64,000 nt of DNA from Mycolicibacterium llatzerense. Its GTDB lineage: Bacteria; Actinomycetota; Actinomycetes; Mycobacteriales; Mycobacteriaceae. Position numbers and translations under genes: made by a program. The stretch covers positions 46,011 through 110,010 of the forward strand of contig NZ_JXST01000022.1 in NCBI RefSeq assembly GCF_000878195.1, written 5' to 3'. Position 1 is the first letter of the stretch; the number at the start of each line of letters is the position of its first letter. Below are positions 16,467 to 25,616 of this stretch, piece by piece. The notes under the pieces are model-generated. The model saw only the letters and a list, made by a program, of their open reading frames with translations. It was not told where the DNA came from and searched no databases.

Positions 16467-16981
16467 CGCCCCAGCTTGTCCAATACCGCCACGAGTTCGT
16501 CGTTGAAGCCCATCTCCTGGGCGATGCGGCTGAGTTGTTCGTCGGCGTATTCGTCGTCGGCGAGGATCACACCGAGCACCGCCTCGGGCAGGCCCAGGTC
16601 GGCCAACAGCCCGAGGTCGCCTTCCTCGAACGGGTCGTCCTCTTCGAGCTCTTCCAGGCTCAGGTCGGCGTCGAGTTTCTCCAGCACGTCGGCCGCGATG
16701 TCGTAGTCCAGCGCCGCAGTGGCATCCGACAGCAGCAGCCGGGCGCCGGAGGGAGCCGGGCGGACGATCACGAAGAACTCGTCGTCGACGTTCAGCAGGC
16801 CGAAAACCGCACCGGCAGAACGGAGTTCACGAAGTTCGGTCTCGGCGGCAGTCAGATCCACCAGCGCCGCGCGCTTCAGCGGCGCGCAACGCCATGCGCC
16901 GTCCTCCCGGACGACCGCCACACCGAAGCCGTCGGGGAGATCGGCCACCTGCTGCTGAGCCTGCGCGCGCTGTACTCCCAT
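16463..16981 (-). CDS. tRNA adenosine deaminase-associated protein
   Basis: 172 residues from ATG 16981; the longer upstream frame overlaps tyrA and is not coding. The protein is acidic, with a run of Glu/Asp around L-S-L-E-E-L-E-E-D-D-P-F-E-E-G-D-L-G. It matches the conserved actinobacterial protein always found upstream of tadA (Rv3753c-like). The biochemical role is unknown. Translationally coupled to tadA. Confidence 0.85.
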   Translation of the reverse strand: MGVQRAQAQQQVADLPDGFGVAVVREDGAWRCAPLKRAALVDLTAAETELRELRSAGAVFGLLNVDDEFFVIVRPAPSGARLLLSDATAALDYDIAADVLEKLDADLSLEELEEDDPFEEGDLGLLADLGLPEAVLGVILADDEYADEQLSRIAQEMGFNDELVAVLDKLGR

Positions 16982-17063
16982 GCAGACAACGCTAGTCCGC
17001 GCTCTGCAACTTGACCAGCGGTCCCATATGTACCCGGCCTGGGCCGTATGCAAACCTTGGAAG

Positions 17064-18020
17064 GTGACAACTCCGGTGTGTGTGCTGGGTTTGGGCCTCA
17101 TCGGCGGCTCGCTGATGCGGGCCGGGCAGGCCGCGGGCCGCGAGGTCTTCGGATACAACCGCTCGATCGATGCGGTGAAGTCTGCGACTGCAGACGGCTT
17201 CGACGCGACCGAGGATCTCACTGCCGCCCTGAAACGTGCCGCGCTGAGCGAGGCGCTGATCGTCCTCGCGGTGCCGGTGCCCGCGCTGCCGATCATGCTC
17301 GAGCACATCCGCGACACCGCGGCGGACTGCCCGCTCACCGATGTGGTGAGCGTCAAAGGCAATGTGCTGCAACAGGTTCAGGAGTACGGCCTGCTCGACA
17401 AATTCGTCGGCGGGCACCCGATGGCCGGCACCGCGCATTCCGGCTGGACGGCCGGTGCCGCCGATCTGTTCGCCGGCGCGCCGTGGGTGGTGAGCGTGGA
17501 CGACCACGTCGACCCCGACGTGTGGGCCCAGGTGATGCATCTGGCGCTGGACTGCCGCGCGGTGATCGTGCCGGCCCGCTCCGACGAACACGACGCGGCG
17601 GCGGCCGCGATCTCCCACCTGCCGCACCTGCTCGCCGAGGCACTGGCCACGACGGCCGGCGAGGTTCCGCTGGCGTTCGCGCTGGCCGCGGGCTCGTTCC
17701 GGGACGGCACCAGGGTCGCGGCCACCGCACCCGACCTGGTCCGGGCCATGTGCGAGGCCAACGCCGCCGAGCTGACGGTCATGCTGGACCGGGCCATGGA
17801 GCTGCTGAGCCAGGCCCGCTCGTCGCTCGTCGAGGCCCAATCGGTGGCTGAGCTGGTCGACGGTGGCCATGCCGCCCGGGTTCGCTACGACAACTTCCCC
17901 CGGCCGCAGATCATGACGACGACCATCGGGGCCGACGGCTGGCGCGAAGAGCTCGCCGCGCAGGGCCGGGCCGGCGGGGTGATCAGATCCGCTCTGCCAG
18001 TCCGGGGTAGCCGAGGATGA
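17064..18020 (+). CDS. tyrA: Prephenate dehydrogenase
   Basis: 318 residues from GTG 17064; an ATG at 17028 would add 12 residues, and neither start has a clear binding site. The NAD-binding motif V-L-G-L-G-L-I-G-G-S is at the N terminus and the substrate-site H-P-M-A-G-T-A-H-S-G-W block is near residue 120. It oxidatively decarboxylates prephenate on the way to tyrosine. Divergent from the tadA pair and convergent with the next gene, which it overlaps by 38 bases. The order matches Rv3754. Confidence 0.92.
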   Translation: MTTPVCVLGLGLIGGSLMRAGQAAGREVFGYNRSIDAVKSATADGFDATEDLTAALKRAALSEALIVLAVPVPALPIMLEHIRDTAADCPLTDVVSVKGNVLQQVQEYGLLDKFVGGHPMAGTAHSGWTAGAADLFAGAPWVVSVDDHVDPDVWAQVMHLALDCRAVIVPARSDEHDAAAAAISHLPHLLAEALATTAGEVPLAFALAAGSFRDGTRVAATAPDLVRAMCEANAAELTVMLDRAMELLSQARSSLVEAQSVAELVDGGHAARVRYDNFPRPQIMTTTIGADGWREELAAQGRAGGVIRSALPVRGSRG

Positions 18021-18597
18021 AGCCGTCGCCGTCGACGGTGATGGAGGTGTCGGCGACGGGCGAGTCCAGCTTGATCGGGTTGCCGGGACCTGCGCTGGTA
18101 TAGCCGATGGTCACGGATTCGACCGTCAGATCCGGCACCCGGACGTAGACGACGGGCAGGGACACAGACGCCGTGCGGTTGTGCAGCCCGGTACGCCGGA
18201 TGGGCAGCGCATTGAAGAACGGACTGAAGACGACGTCGACGTCCAGCGCTCCGTTGTAGGCGGCGCGGCGGGTCTGGTTCTGGTGGTCCTGCACCAGCCA
18301 CATGTTCTCTTCGTCGCGGGCGATGGACAGCTGTCGCTCGCGCTGCGCGAGGGTGACGGTGAGGGACAGCCGTTTGGTCGCACCGCTTTCGTCGGTCACC
18401 AGGTCATAGGACGCGCTGAACGCGGGATGTATCTCGGTGGCAGCGGCGACGATCCGGCCATAGGCCTTGATCCGGTTGCCGGACAACTGGACCCGGACCG
18501 ACTCCATGCGCGACACATCCTGCGCGCGCCAGGTCAGAATCGCCGGCCAGGCGGGTTCTGCAGCTTCGGGGCTGGCATCGGACTGGGCTGCGCTCAC
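17983..18597 (-). CDS. Conserved protein resembling glycolipid-binding family
   Basis: 204 residues from GTG 18597 (V-S-A-A-Q-S-D), just after the proZ-like stop. Features such as I-L-T-W-R-A near the N terminus, Y-D-L-V-T-D-E and Y-N-G-A-L-D-V-D-V-V-F-S-P-F-F-N-A-L-P-I-R-R match the putative glycolipid-binding family and the Rv3755c position. No enzyme motif is seen. It overlaps the 3' end of tyrA by 38 bases on the opposite strand. Confidence 0.7.
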   Translation of the reverse strand: MSAAQSDASPEAAEPAWPAILTWRAQDVSRMESVRVQLSGNRIKAYGRIVAAATEIHPAFSASYDLVTDESGATKRLSLTVTLAQRERQLSIARDEENMWLVQDHQNQTRRAAYNGALDVDVVFSPFFNALPIRRTGLHNRTASVSLPVVYVRVPDLTVESVTIGYTSAGPGNPIKLDSPVADTSITVDGDGFILGYPGLAERI

Positions 18598-18601
18598 CCG
18601 T

Positions 18602-19303
18602 CTACCGTAGGCGACGAAGGCCCGGCTTTGCAGCCGCGATGGCAAGTCCGGACGGTCCCGGCCGCGATGCCCGCACCGCCAACGCCAACGCGGCGTCGAG
18701 AGCCAGGGCGAGCACTGCCACGAGCAGGGCGCCGACCAGCGCGAGATAGAACTGCCGAACCTTGATGCCGTCGATCAGGAACCGCCCGAGCCCACCCAGA
18801 CTGGCGTAGGCCGCGACAGTCGCGGTGGCCACCACCTGCAGCGTCGCGGTCCGCAGCCCGCCGACGATCAGCGGCATGGCGTTCGGCACCTCGGTGCGCA
18901 GCAGTACCTGGCGCTCGGTCATGCCCATGGCGCGGGCGGCGTCGACCACCACCGGATCGACGTTGGCGATCCCGGCGTACGTCCCGGCCAGCAGGGGCGG
19001 AATGCCCAGCAGCATCAGGGCCACGGTCGGCGGCAGCAGGCCCAGTCCCCACAGCAGGACGCCGAGCAGCAGGACACCGAGGGTCGGCAGGGCGCGCAGG
19101 GCGTTGACGCCGCCGACCACCAGAGCCGTACCGCGGCCGGTGTGCCCGACGTACATGCCCACGGGAATGGCCACGAGCGCGCTGCAGAGCACCGCGATGC
19201 CGGTGTATTCCAGGTGTTCCAGCATCCGCATGCCGAGGCCCGCCGGTCCGGTCCAGTTGGCCGCGGTGAAGATGTAGGCGAGGGCCTGGTGCAGGAAGTT
19301 CAT
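18602..19303 (-). CDS. proZ: Osmoprotectant ABC transporter permease
   Basis: 233 residues from ATG 19303 (M-N-F-L-H-Q-A-L-A-Y-I-F), overlapping the upstream permease stop as ATGA. Multiple transmembrane helices surround the cytoplasmic-loop motif V-V-V-D-A-A-R-A-M-G-M-T-E, the EAA-like loop that contacts the ATPase. With ProW, ProV and ProX it forms a glycine betaine/choline-type importer; ligand unproven. Order matches Rv3756c-Rv3759c. Confidence 0.9.
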   Translation of the reverse strand: MNFLHQALAYIFTAANWTGPAGLGMRMLEHLEYTGIAVLCSALVAIPVGMYVGHTGRGTALVVGGVNALRALPTLGVLLLGVLLWGLGLLPPTVALMLLGIPPLLAGTYAGIANVDPVVVDAARAMGMTERQVLLRTEVPNAMPLIVGGLRTATLQVVATATVAAYASLGGLGRFLIDGIKVRQFYLALVGALLVAVLALALDAALALAVRASRPGPSGLAIAAAKPGLRRLR

Positions 19304-19944
19304 GCCGGTGCCTTCGCCCGGGTCCATGGCGTGGCCAGGCGGCCGGCGGCCAGGATGAGCAGGTCGACGACCACCGCCAGCACGAAGATCGCGATGATGC
19401 CGGCGATGATCTGGTCGCTCTTGTCGGCCTGATAGCCCTCGGTGAACCAGGTGCCGAGCCCGCCGATGCCGATCACCGAACCCACCGACACCATCGAGAT
19501 GTTGGTGACGGCGACCACGCGCATCCCGGCCGTGAGGACCGGAATCGCCAGGGGCAGTTCGATTCTCAAGAAGCGGGTGCGCGGCCGGTAGCCGATGGCG
19601 GTGGCCGCCTCCCGCGTCTCCGCCGGGACGGCATCGAGCGCTTCGGGCACCGTCCGCATCAGCAGCGCCACGGTGTACAGCGTCAGGGCGACCAGAACGT
19701 TGGCTTCGTCGAGAATCCGCGTCGGGATGATCAACGGCAGCACCACGAACAGCGCCAGCGACGGGATGGTGAAGATGATGCTGGCCGTGATGGTGCTGAC
19801 CCGCCGCAGCCGTGGCCGCTGCCGGACATAGGCACCCAGCGGTACCGCGATGAGCACCCCGATCAGCAACGGCAGCAGGGCCAGCCGCAGGTGAATCTGC
19901 GTGAGCACCCACGCGGTCTCGAGGTGGGTCAGCAGGTATCGCAT
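19300..19944 (-). CDS. proW: Osmoprotectant ABC transporter permease
   Basis: 214 residues, beginning M-R-Y-L-L-T-H-L-E-T-A-W-V-L. The multi-helix permease carries the coupling loop E-T-R-E-A-A-T-A-I-G-Y-R. It overlaps the ATPase gene upstream by 16 bases and the second permease gene downstream by 4, so all four genes form one tightly coupled operon. Confidence 0.9.
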   Translation of the reverse strand: MRYLLTHLETAWVLTQIHLRLALLPLLIGVLIAVPLGAYVRQRPRLRRVSTITASIIFTIPSLALFVVLPLIIPTRILDEANVLVALTLYTVALLMRTVPEALDAVPAETREAATAIGYRPRTRFLRIELPLAIPVLTAGMRVVAVTNISMVSVGSVIGIGGLGTWFTEGYQADKSDQIIAGIIAIFVLAVVVDLLILAAGRLATPWTRAKAPA

Positions 19945-21038
19945 TGGGGGCCTTTACGGCTCTTGATGAGAGCCATCACATCATCGAGGCCCACGCCACC
20001 GATCACGCGGCCCTGCTCATCGACCGCCACCCCCAGCCCGGACGGGGACGACAACGCCGAGTCCAGCGCAAGTCGCAGGGTGCCATCGGGCCGGAACAGT
20101 GAGCCACCGGCGATGGTGCTGTCGTACAAGGACTTTCCGATGCGATGCAGGCGCACCCCGTCGGCGTTGATCCACGCGTACGGGGTGCCGTCGGCGTTGA
20201 CCACCAGCGCCCATTGGCCGTCGCCGAGTTCCAGTGCGTCGACCGCCGGTTCGGCGACGGTACGAATGTCGCGCAGCTGAAGTCCGGTCGTGTCGCGGAA
20301 CTGCAGGCCCCGGTAGCCGCGGTCGGCACCGACGAATCCGGCGACGAATGCGTTGGCAGGGTTGGACAGCAGCCGCTGCGGTGCGTCGTACTGCTGCAGC
20401 GTGCCGCCAGGTCCGAACACCGCGACACGGTCCCCGAGTTTGACGGCCTCATCGATGTCGTGGGTGACGAACACGATGGTCTTGCGTAGATCGCTTTGCA
20501 GCCGCAGGATTTCGGCCTGCAGGTCTTCGCGGACCACGGGGTCCACCGCACTGAACGGCTCGTCCATCAGCAGGATGGGCGGGTCGGCGGCCAGCGCCCG
20601 GGCCACCCCGACCCGCTGCTGCTGCCCGCCCGACAACTGGGCCGGGTAGCGGTCGGCGAGCTTGACGTCGAGTCCGACGCGCTCCAACACGCCCAGCGCC
20701 TTTTTCCTTGCACTGCGGCGTGATTCGCCTTTCAGCACCGGCACGGTGGCGACGTTGTCCACCACTTTCAGGTGCGGCATGAGCCCGGCGCTCTGCAGCA
20801 CGTACCCGATGCCGAGGCGCAGCCGCACCGGGTCGACGGTGGCGACGTTGGCACCGTCGACGGTCAAGGTGCCGGATGTCGGGTCGATCATCCGGTTGAT
20901 CATCCGCATGGAGGTGGTCTTGCCGCAGCCGGACGGCCCGACGAACACCGACAGTGTGCCCTCGGCGATCTCGAGGCTCAGCTCATCGACAGCGACGGCG
21001 CTGCCGTAGCTCTTGGTGACCTTGTCGAATGTGATCAT
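19929..21038 (-). CDS. proV: Osmoprotectant ABC transporter ATPase with CBS domains
   Basis: 369 residues from ATG 21038 (M-I-T-F-D-K-V-T-K), overlapping the proX-like stop. Walker A is G-P-S-G-C-G-K-T-T, the ABC signature is L-S-G-G-Q-Q-Q-R-V-G, and Walker B is I-L-L-M-D-E-P-F-S-A-V-D. After about residue 240 come two CBS-type repeats, including W-A-L-V-V-N-A-D-G-T and G-V-A-V-D-E-Q-G-R-V-I-G-G-V. These in OpuA-type ATPases sense ionic strength and gate transport. Confidence 0.92.
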   Translation of the reverse strand: MITFDKVTKSYGSAVAVDELSLEIAEGTLSVFVGPSGCGKTTSMRMINRMIDPTSGTLTVDGANVATVDPVRLRLGIGYVLQSAGLMPHLKVVDNVATVPVLKGESRRSARKKALGVLERVGLDVKLADRYPAQLSGGQQQRVGVARALAADPPILLMDEPFSAVDPVVREDLQAEILRLQSDLRKTIVFVTHDIDEAVKLGDRVAVFGPGGTLQQYDAPQRLLSNPANAFVAGFVGADRGYRGLQFRDTTGLQLRDIRTVAEPAVDALELGDGQWALVVNADGTPYAWINADGVRLHRIGKSLYDSTIAGGSLFRPDGTLRLALDSALSSPSGLGVAVDEQGRVIGGVGLDDVMALIKSRKGPQCDTC

Positions 21039-22000
21039 CGGCTCACCGGCTTGTCGAACCCGTTGTCCTGCACCCATTTTCTCGCGGCTTGGTCCGCGTC
21101 GACACCGCTGTTACCGGACACCGAGGTGTTCATCTCGATGAGCGCCTTCGTGGTGAGTTTCGCGCTGACGGCGTCCAGCACCGCCTTGAGCAGGTCAGAC
21201 TTCTTCTGCGATGCCACCAGTGGCACCACGTTGGCGGCCAGGAAGTTGTGCTTCGGATCGTCGAGCACCACCAGATTGTTCTGGACGATGGCGGGTGAGG
21301 TACTGAAAATATCTGCCGCGGTGACGGTTCCGTCGACCAGCGCCCGGACCGTGGCCGGTCCCCCGCCGTCGCTGATGGCGATGAAGTTGACCGGCGCGAT
21401 GTCGAGGCCATACTTGGCCTTCAGCCCTGGCAGCCCCTCGGTCCGCTGCAGAAATTCCGACGGCGCACCGAATTTCACCTGCGCCGAATGCTGCGCCAGG
21501 TCACCGATGGTTTTCAGGTTCCACTTCTTGGCGGTCTCCGCCGAAACGGCCACGGTGTCGGTGTCGGCCGCCGGGGAGGGGGTCAGGATCGACAGATCAC
21601 CGGGAAGCGCTCGCGCCAGCGCCAATTCGACGTCATCGGCGGCCGTGGCCGTGGTCTTCGGATCGAAGTACTGCAGCAGATTGCCGGTGTACTCGGGGAT
21701 GAGGTCGATCGAATGATCCTTCACTGCAGGGACGTACGTCTCGCGGCTGCCGATGCCGAACTGCCGACCGACGGTAAAGCCGTTGGCGGCCAATGCCTGC
21801 GCATAGATCTCGGCGATGATCTTCGATTCGGGGAAGTCGGCGGACCCCACCACGATCGACTTGAGATCACCCGAGATACTGCCCCCGCCGAGGGGATTGG
21901 CGCTGCCGCATCCGGTCAGCAGGACAGCGAGCAGCAGGACCAGAGCGGCGAGAAGTCTGCGAGGTGCGGCAGTGCGCGCCCCGGCTCCCCCAAAGTCCAT
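21035..22000 (-). CDS. proX: Osmoprotectant-binding lipoprotein
   Basis: 321 residues from ATG 22000, preceded by AAAGGAC. The lipoprotein signal has the lipobox L-L-T-G-C. The mature domain (I-V-V-G-S-A-D-F-P-E-S onward, with D-L-I-P-E-Y-T-G) is the OpuAC/ProX substrate-binding fold that captures quaternary ammonium osmolytes. It heads the proXVWZ-like operon. Confidence 0.9.
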   Translation of the reverse strand: MDFGGAGARTAAPRRLLAALVLLLAVLLTGCGSANPLGGGSISGDLKSIVVGSADFPESKIIAEIYAQALAANGFTVGRQFGIGSRETYVPAVKDHSIDLIPEYTGNLLQYFDPKTTATAADDVELALARALPGDLSILTPSPAADTDTVAVSAETAKKWNLKTIGDLAQHSAQVKFGAPSEFLQRTEGLPGLKAKYGLDIAPVNFIAISDGGGPATVRALVDGTVTAADIFSTSPAIVQNNLVVLDDPKHNFLAANVVPLVASQKKSDLLKAVLDAVSAKLTTKALIEMNTSVSGNSGVDADQAARKWVQDNGFDKPVSR

Positions 22001-22106
22001 CCGAACGTCCTTTCGGCGTCGTGCACTCAGGCCGACCCTAGCGTTATTCGAAAATTGGTGCCGCAGTTCCCGGCATCCTGCCCGTAGAACAGTCAAGATG
22101 GTGCCT

Positions 22107-22496
22107 ATGAGTAGCGATCACGCGTCGACCCCCGAGCCGACCGAGCCGACGCCCGAGGCCGCGCCCGCCCACACCGAACCTGCGGCGCCCAAGTCGCCCA
22201 AATCGTCGAAGGCGCCCAAGACTCCCGAGTCGGCGGTGAAGTTCACCCGCACGGCGGCCCTGTGGTCAGCGCTGGTTCTCGGTTTCCTGATCCTGATCCT
22301 GCTGCTGGTGTTCGTCATCCAGAACGACACCCCGGTCGACATCGTCCTGCTCGGCTGGAAGCTGCACCAGGTGCAACTGGGCGTGACCATCCTGCTCGCG
22401 GCGATCGCCGGCGGCCTGCTGACCTTCGCGGTCGCCACCACCAGGATCCTGCAACTGCGGCTGGCCGCGAAGAAGAACCTGAAGGCCGGGCTCTAG
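22107..22496 (+). CDS. LapA-like (DUF1049) membrane protein
   Basis: 129 residues from ATG 22107; ATG 22098 adds three residues. A Pro/Ala/Lys-rich cytoplasmic head is followed by two transmembrane helices (W-S-A-L-V-L-G-F-L-I-L-I-L-L-L-V-F-V-I-Q and L-G-V-T-I-L-L-A-A-I-A-G-G-L-L) separated by Q-N-D-T-P-V-D-I-V-L-L-G-W, the LipopolysaccharideA/DUF1049 signature. Position matches Rv3760. It overlaps the convergent kinase-like gene by 4 bases. Confidence 0.8.
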   Translation: MSSDHASTPEPTEPTPEAAPAHTEPAAPKSPKSSKAPKTPESAVKFTRTAALWSALVLGFLILILLLVFVIQNDTPVDIVLLGWKLHQVQLGVTILLAAIAGGLLTFAVATTRILQLRLAAKKNLKAGL

Positions 22497-23515
22497 AGGA
22501 CAGCGAGTCCGGCGGCGATCAGCGGCGCGACGGCCTCACCGACGGGGTCGTCATGGCCCGCCCCGCCGGCGGCCATGCGGGCCCGGAAGTCGATGCCGGC
22601 CGCAATGATCGCCAGCTTGAAGTACGCCAGCGCCAGATAGAACTCCCAATGATCCAAAGGCTGCCCAGCCGCAACCGAGTACTTCTGGGCGAGCTGGTCC
22701 ATCGGCGGGATCTTGTCCGAGGACCAGGCCGCATCCGAATGCACCATGGAGAACATCGGGTGCCGGTAGACGCACATCAGCGCCGCATCCGACAGCGGAT
22801 CCCCCAGGGTCGACATCTCCCAGTCCAGCACCGCCCGCACCTTCGTGGCATCGACCGCGTCGAGCATCGTGTTGTCGATCCGGTAGTCGCCGTGCACGAT
22901 CGCCGCGCGGCTCTGCGGCGGCAGCTTCTCAGCCAGCAGGCCGTGCAGCCGACGCACGTCGTCGTCGCGCGGATCGTCGGGCAGCCGCACCAGATCCCAC
23001 TGCGAACCCCAACGCCGCACCTGCCGCTCCAGATACCCATTGGCCTTACCGAAGTCCCCCAGCCCGACAGCTTCCGGATCCAGGGCATGCAGATCGGCCA
23101 ACACCGTGATCAGCGCATCCACGCAGGCGTCGATGGCCTGCTGGTCCCCCAGCGCGTCGAGCTCCGCCGAATACCGCACCACCCGGCCGGGCACGAAATC
23201 GACCATCTGGAACGGCGCACCCAGCACCGAGTCGTCGTTGCGCATCGTCACCGCATGCGCCACCGGCACCGTCGTACCCTCAAGCGCCGCAACGACTTTG
23301 TACTCACGAGCCATGTCGTGTGCCGACGGCGTCAGGCCGTGCAGAGGCGGCCGGCGCAGCACCCACTTGGCGGCGTCGTCGAACACCAGGAACGTCAGAT
23401 TCGACCGGCCCCCGGCAATCAGCTCAGCGCGCAGCTCACCGCTGCGGGCCACCCCGATCTCGCGTAGGTGCGCGTCAAGGGCAGTCAGGTCAAGGCCATC
23501 GAGACTGGTCACCAA
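22493..23515 (-). CDS. APH/choline-kinase-like phosphotransferase (ACAD10-type, FadE36 position)
   Basis: 340 residues. Aminoglycoside-phosphotransferase fold: N-terminal G-G-R-S-N-L-T-F loop, catalytic H-G-D-Y-R-I-D-N near residue 203 and metal-binding L-D-W-E-M. No acyl-CoA dehydrogenase domain is present although the M. tuberculosis orthologue in this position is named FadE36. Such domains accompany acyl-CoA dehydrogenases in ACAD10/11, where they phosphorylate 4-hydroxyacids; a similar role here is inference. Confidence 0.85.
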   Translation of the reverse strand: MVTSLDGLDLTALDAHLREIGVARSGELRAELIAGGRSNLTFLVFDDAAKWVLRRPPLHGLTPSAHDMAREYKVVAALEGTTVPVAHAVTMRNDDSVLGAPFQMVDFVPGRVVRYSAELDALGDQQAIDACVDALITVLADLHALDPEAVGLGDFGKANGYLERQVRRWGSQWDLVRLPDDPRDDDVRRLHGLLAEKLPPQSRAAIVHGDYRIDNTMLDAVDATKVRAVLDWEMSTLGDPLSDAALMCVYRHPMFSMVHSDAAWSSDKIPPMDQLAQKYSVAAGQPLDHWEFYLALAYFKLAIIAAGIDFRARMAAGGAGHDDPVGEAVAPLIAAGLAVL

Positions 23516-23521
23516 ATGTGT

Positions 23522-24130
23522 CTACCACCGCTGGTTGCGCGGCAGCAGGTCCCACACGTGTTCGACGCTGTTGACGCCGGCGACCGCGAGCCGTCCGCTG
23601 CGCGAGGACAGCAGCCGGGTGATGCCGGTGTAGTCGACCTGGAACGACAGGATGCGCTCGGTCGGCAGGATGTCGTGCAGCAACCCGTTGATGACGCCGC
23701 CGTGGCTGAAGATCGCGACGGTGTCCTCGGCCTCGGCTTCGCTCGCGATGTCGGCGATGGCCTCGGCGATGCGAGCCAGGAACGCCTCCTCGTCGACGCT
23801 GCTGGGCAGGTGGCCGGTCATCAGCCGGGCCATCTCCTCGGGGTGCTCGGCCGCGATCTGCTCGATCGGGATGTACTGCTCCATGTCGCGGTCGTACTCG
23901 GCGAGCCGGTCGTCGATCTCGATGGACAGCCCGAGTGCGTCTGCCACCGGCTGGCCGGTCTGGATGGCGCGCTTCTGTGGGCTGCTGATCAGCCGCGTGA
24001 TCGGGTACCGCTTGAGCGCGTCGGGCAGCCGACCCGCCTGCGCGATGCCTTCCTCGGACAGGTCAGGGTCGGCACCTTCGCCGGGCTCATTGCGCAGCGG
24101 CAGGGCGTGACGGATGAGAAGCAGTTGCAC
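23522..24130 (-). CDS. Histidine phosphatase family protein
   Basis: 202 residues. The phosphoenzyme motif is L-L-L-I-R-H-A (Arg7, His8), a variant of RHG, the second catalytic His is in I-F-S-H-G-G, and R-A-I-Q-T-G is the conserved phosphate-binding segment. It is cotranscribed with, and 6 bases upstream of, the kinase-like gene. Substrate unknown. Confidence 0.87.
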   Translation of the reverse strand: MQLLLIRHALPLRNEPGEGADPDLSEEGIAQAGRLPDALKRYPITRLISSPQKRAIQTGQPVADALGLSIEIDDRLAEYDRDMEQYIPIEQIAAEHPEEMARLMTGHLPSSVDEEAFLARIAEAIADIASEAEAEDTVAIFSHGGVINGLLHDILPTERILSFQVDYTGITRLLSSRSGRLAVAGVNSVEHVWDLLPRNQRW

Positions 24131-24147
24131 CGTGCCACCATAAAGCC

Positions 24148-24906
24148 ATGGGGTATGCCGACGAACTCTTCGACCTCACTGACCGGGTCGTCCTGATCAC
24201 TGGGGGCAGTCGCGGACTGGGCAGGGAGATGGCGTTCGCGGCGGCGCACTGCGGCGCCGACGTCATCATCGCCAGCCGGAACCTCGAGTCGTGTCAGACC
24301 ACCGCCGATGAGATCGTCGAGGCGACGGGACGCGCGGCGCTTGCCCACCAGGTGCACGTCGGGCGCTGGGATGAGCTCGACGGTCTGGTCGATGCCGCGT
24401 ATGCCCGGTTCGGCAAGGTCGATGTGCTGGTGAACAACGCCGGGATGTCGCCGCTGTACGAGTCGTTGGGCTCTGTACCGGAGAAGCTTTTCGACGCCGT
24501 GGTGAACCTGAACTTCAAGGGGCCGTTCCGATTGTCGGCATTGGTCGGCGAGCGCATGGTGGCCGACGGCGGCGGGTCGATCATCAACATCAGTTCGTCG
24601 GGCTCGCTGCGTCCGGACTCCTACATGCTGCCGTATGCCGCCGCCAAGGCCGGATTGAACACGCTCACAGAGGGTTTCGCGAAGGCGTTCGGCCCGACCG
24701 TGCGGGTCAACACCCTGATGGCCGGGCCGTTCCTCACCGACATCAGCAAGGCCTGGGGCGAGGATACGTCGAACGCTTTTCGCTCACTGCCGCTGCAGCG
24801 CGCCGGTGAGCCGCGTGAAATCGTCGGCGCCGCACTGTTTTTGATGTCCGATGCGTCGAGCTTCACCACCGGTTCGATCCTGCGGGCCGACGGCGGTTTC
24901 GCCTAG
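24148..24906 (+). CDS. Short-chain dehydrogenase/reductase
   Basis: 252 residues. Cofactor motif T-G-G-S-R-G-L-G (18-25), N-N-A-G (96-99), catalytic Ser at about 150, Tyr163 and Lys167 (Y-A-A-A-K), and the C-terminal G-S-I-L-R-A-D-G-G-F-A typical of classical SDRs. Divergent from the phosphatase and overlapping the TetR stop by 4 bases. Substrate cannot be told. Confidence 0.87.
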   Translation: MGYADELFDLTDRVVLITGGSRGLGREMAFAAAHCGADVIIASRNLESCQTTADEIVEATGRAALAHQVHVGRWDELDGLVDAAYARFGKVDVLVNNAGMSPLYESLGSVPEKLFDAVVNLNFKGPFRLSALVGERMVADGGGSIINISSSGSLRPDSYMLPYAAAKAGLNTLTEGFAKAFGPTVRVNTLMAGPFLTDISKAWGEDTSNAFRSLPLQRAGEPREIVGAALFLMSDASSFTTGSILRADGGFA

Positions 24907-25571
24907 CTCACAGGTTGGCCGCTCGCCAGGAGAGCCGCGGCGGCGGTGGCCAGTGACGCGTTGGTGCGGTCCCGTTCGTCACCCATTCCGACCAGAAGAT
25001 CGACGGTCAGCGGGCTGAGAATTTCCCGCAGGCCATGGCCCTCACTACCGAAGAACCCCGCCATCTCGAGGGTCACCGCGCCGTGGCAGATGCTCCAGAT
25101 CCGGCCTGCGACAGCGGCTTCGTCGCACTTGCGGATGCGCCCAGCTTCAGTCATCCGACGCACCGATGCGCAGAGCGTCTGGAACGACGCATCGTACGAG
25201 GAGGCATGGCCGGTCACCGTCAAATCCTCACGACCACTCGACAACGACGCGGGCACCGAAGTGCCGAACATCAATTGGTAGTGCTGCGGATTCGTCAGCG
25301 CGAAACGCCGATACGCGGCGCCCATCGAGAAGAAATCAGCAACTGGATCATCGGTGTGCGGCACAGCCGCCAGGGCCGCACCGAAACGGGCGAAGATCTC
25401 GGCCGAGATGGCCTCCAGCACACCAGCCATCGAACCGAAGTGCGTGTACACCACCATGGTTGACGTGCCGACCTCGGCGGCGAGCTTGCGCACGCTCAGC
25501 GCCTGGATGCCGTCGCGCTCCAGAATCGCGATACCGGCTTCGATCAATTGCCGACGAATTTCATCGCTCAC
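24903..25571 (-). CDS. TetR-family regulator of the carotenoid oxygenase gene (proposed)
   Basis: 222 residues. N-terminal helix-turn-helix A-L-S-V-R-K-L-A-A-E-V-G-T-S-T-M-V-V-Y-T followed by H-F-G-S, and a C-terminal WHG-like ligand domain. It is transcribed away from the carotenoid-oxygenase gene; two near-identical palindromes lie between them, which strongly suggests divergent autoregulation. Confidence 0.88.
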   Translation of the reverse strand: MSDEIRRQLIEAGIAILERDGIQALSVRKLAAEVGTSTMVVYTHFGSMAGVLEAISAEIFARFGAALAAVPHTDDPVADFFSMGAAYRRFALTNPQHYQLMFGTSVPASLSSGREDLTVTGHASSYDASFQTLCASVRRMTEAGRIRKCDEAAVAGRIWSICHGAVTLEMAGFFGSEGHGLREILSPLTVDLLVGMGDERDRTNASLATAAAALLASGQPVS

Positions 25572-25586
25572 TCTTGCGCACCTCTC

Positions 25587-25599
25587 ATAACAGTGTTAT
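25587..25599. promoter_or_regulatory. Palindromic operator 1 (TetR/CCO intergenic)
   Basis: ATAACAGTGTTAT is a perfect dyad around a central G. It lies 16 bases upstream of the TetR start. Its centre is 30 bases, about three helical turns, from the centre of a second copy at 25617-25629. Confidence 0.75.
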
Positions 25600-25616
25600 A
25601 CCAGTAACCACAGCCA

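Noticed and set aside
16980..17063. N-terminal extension of tyrA from ATG 16980
   Set aside because: It overlaps the divergent tadA-associated start and lacks conservation-like sequence before the Rossmann motif.
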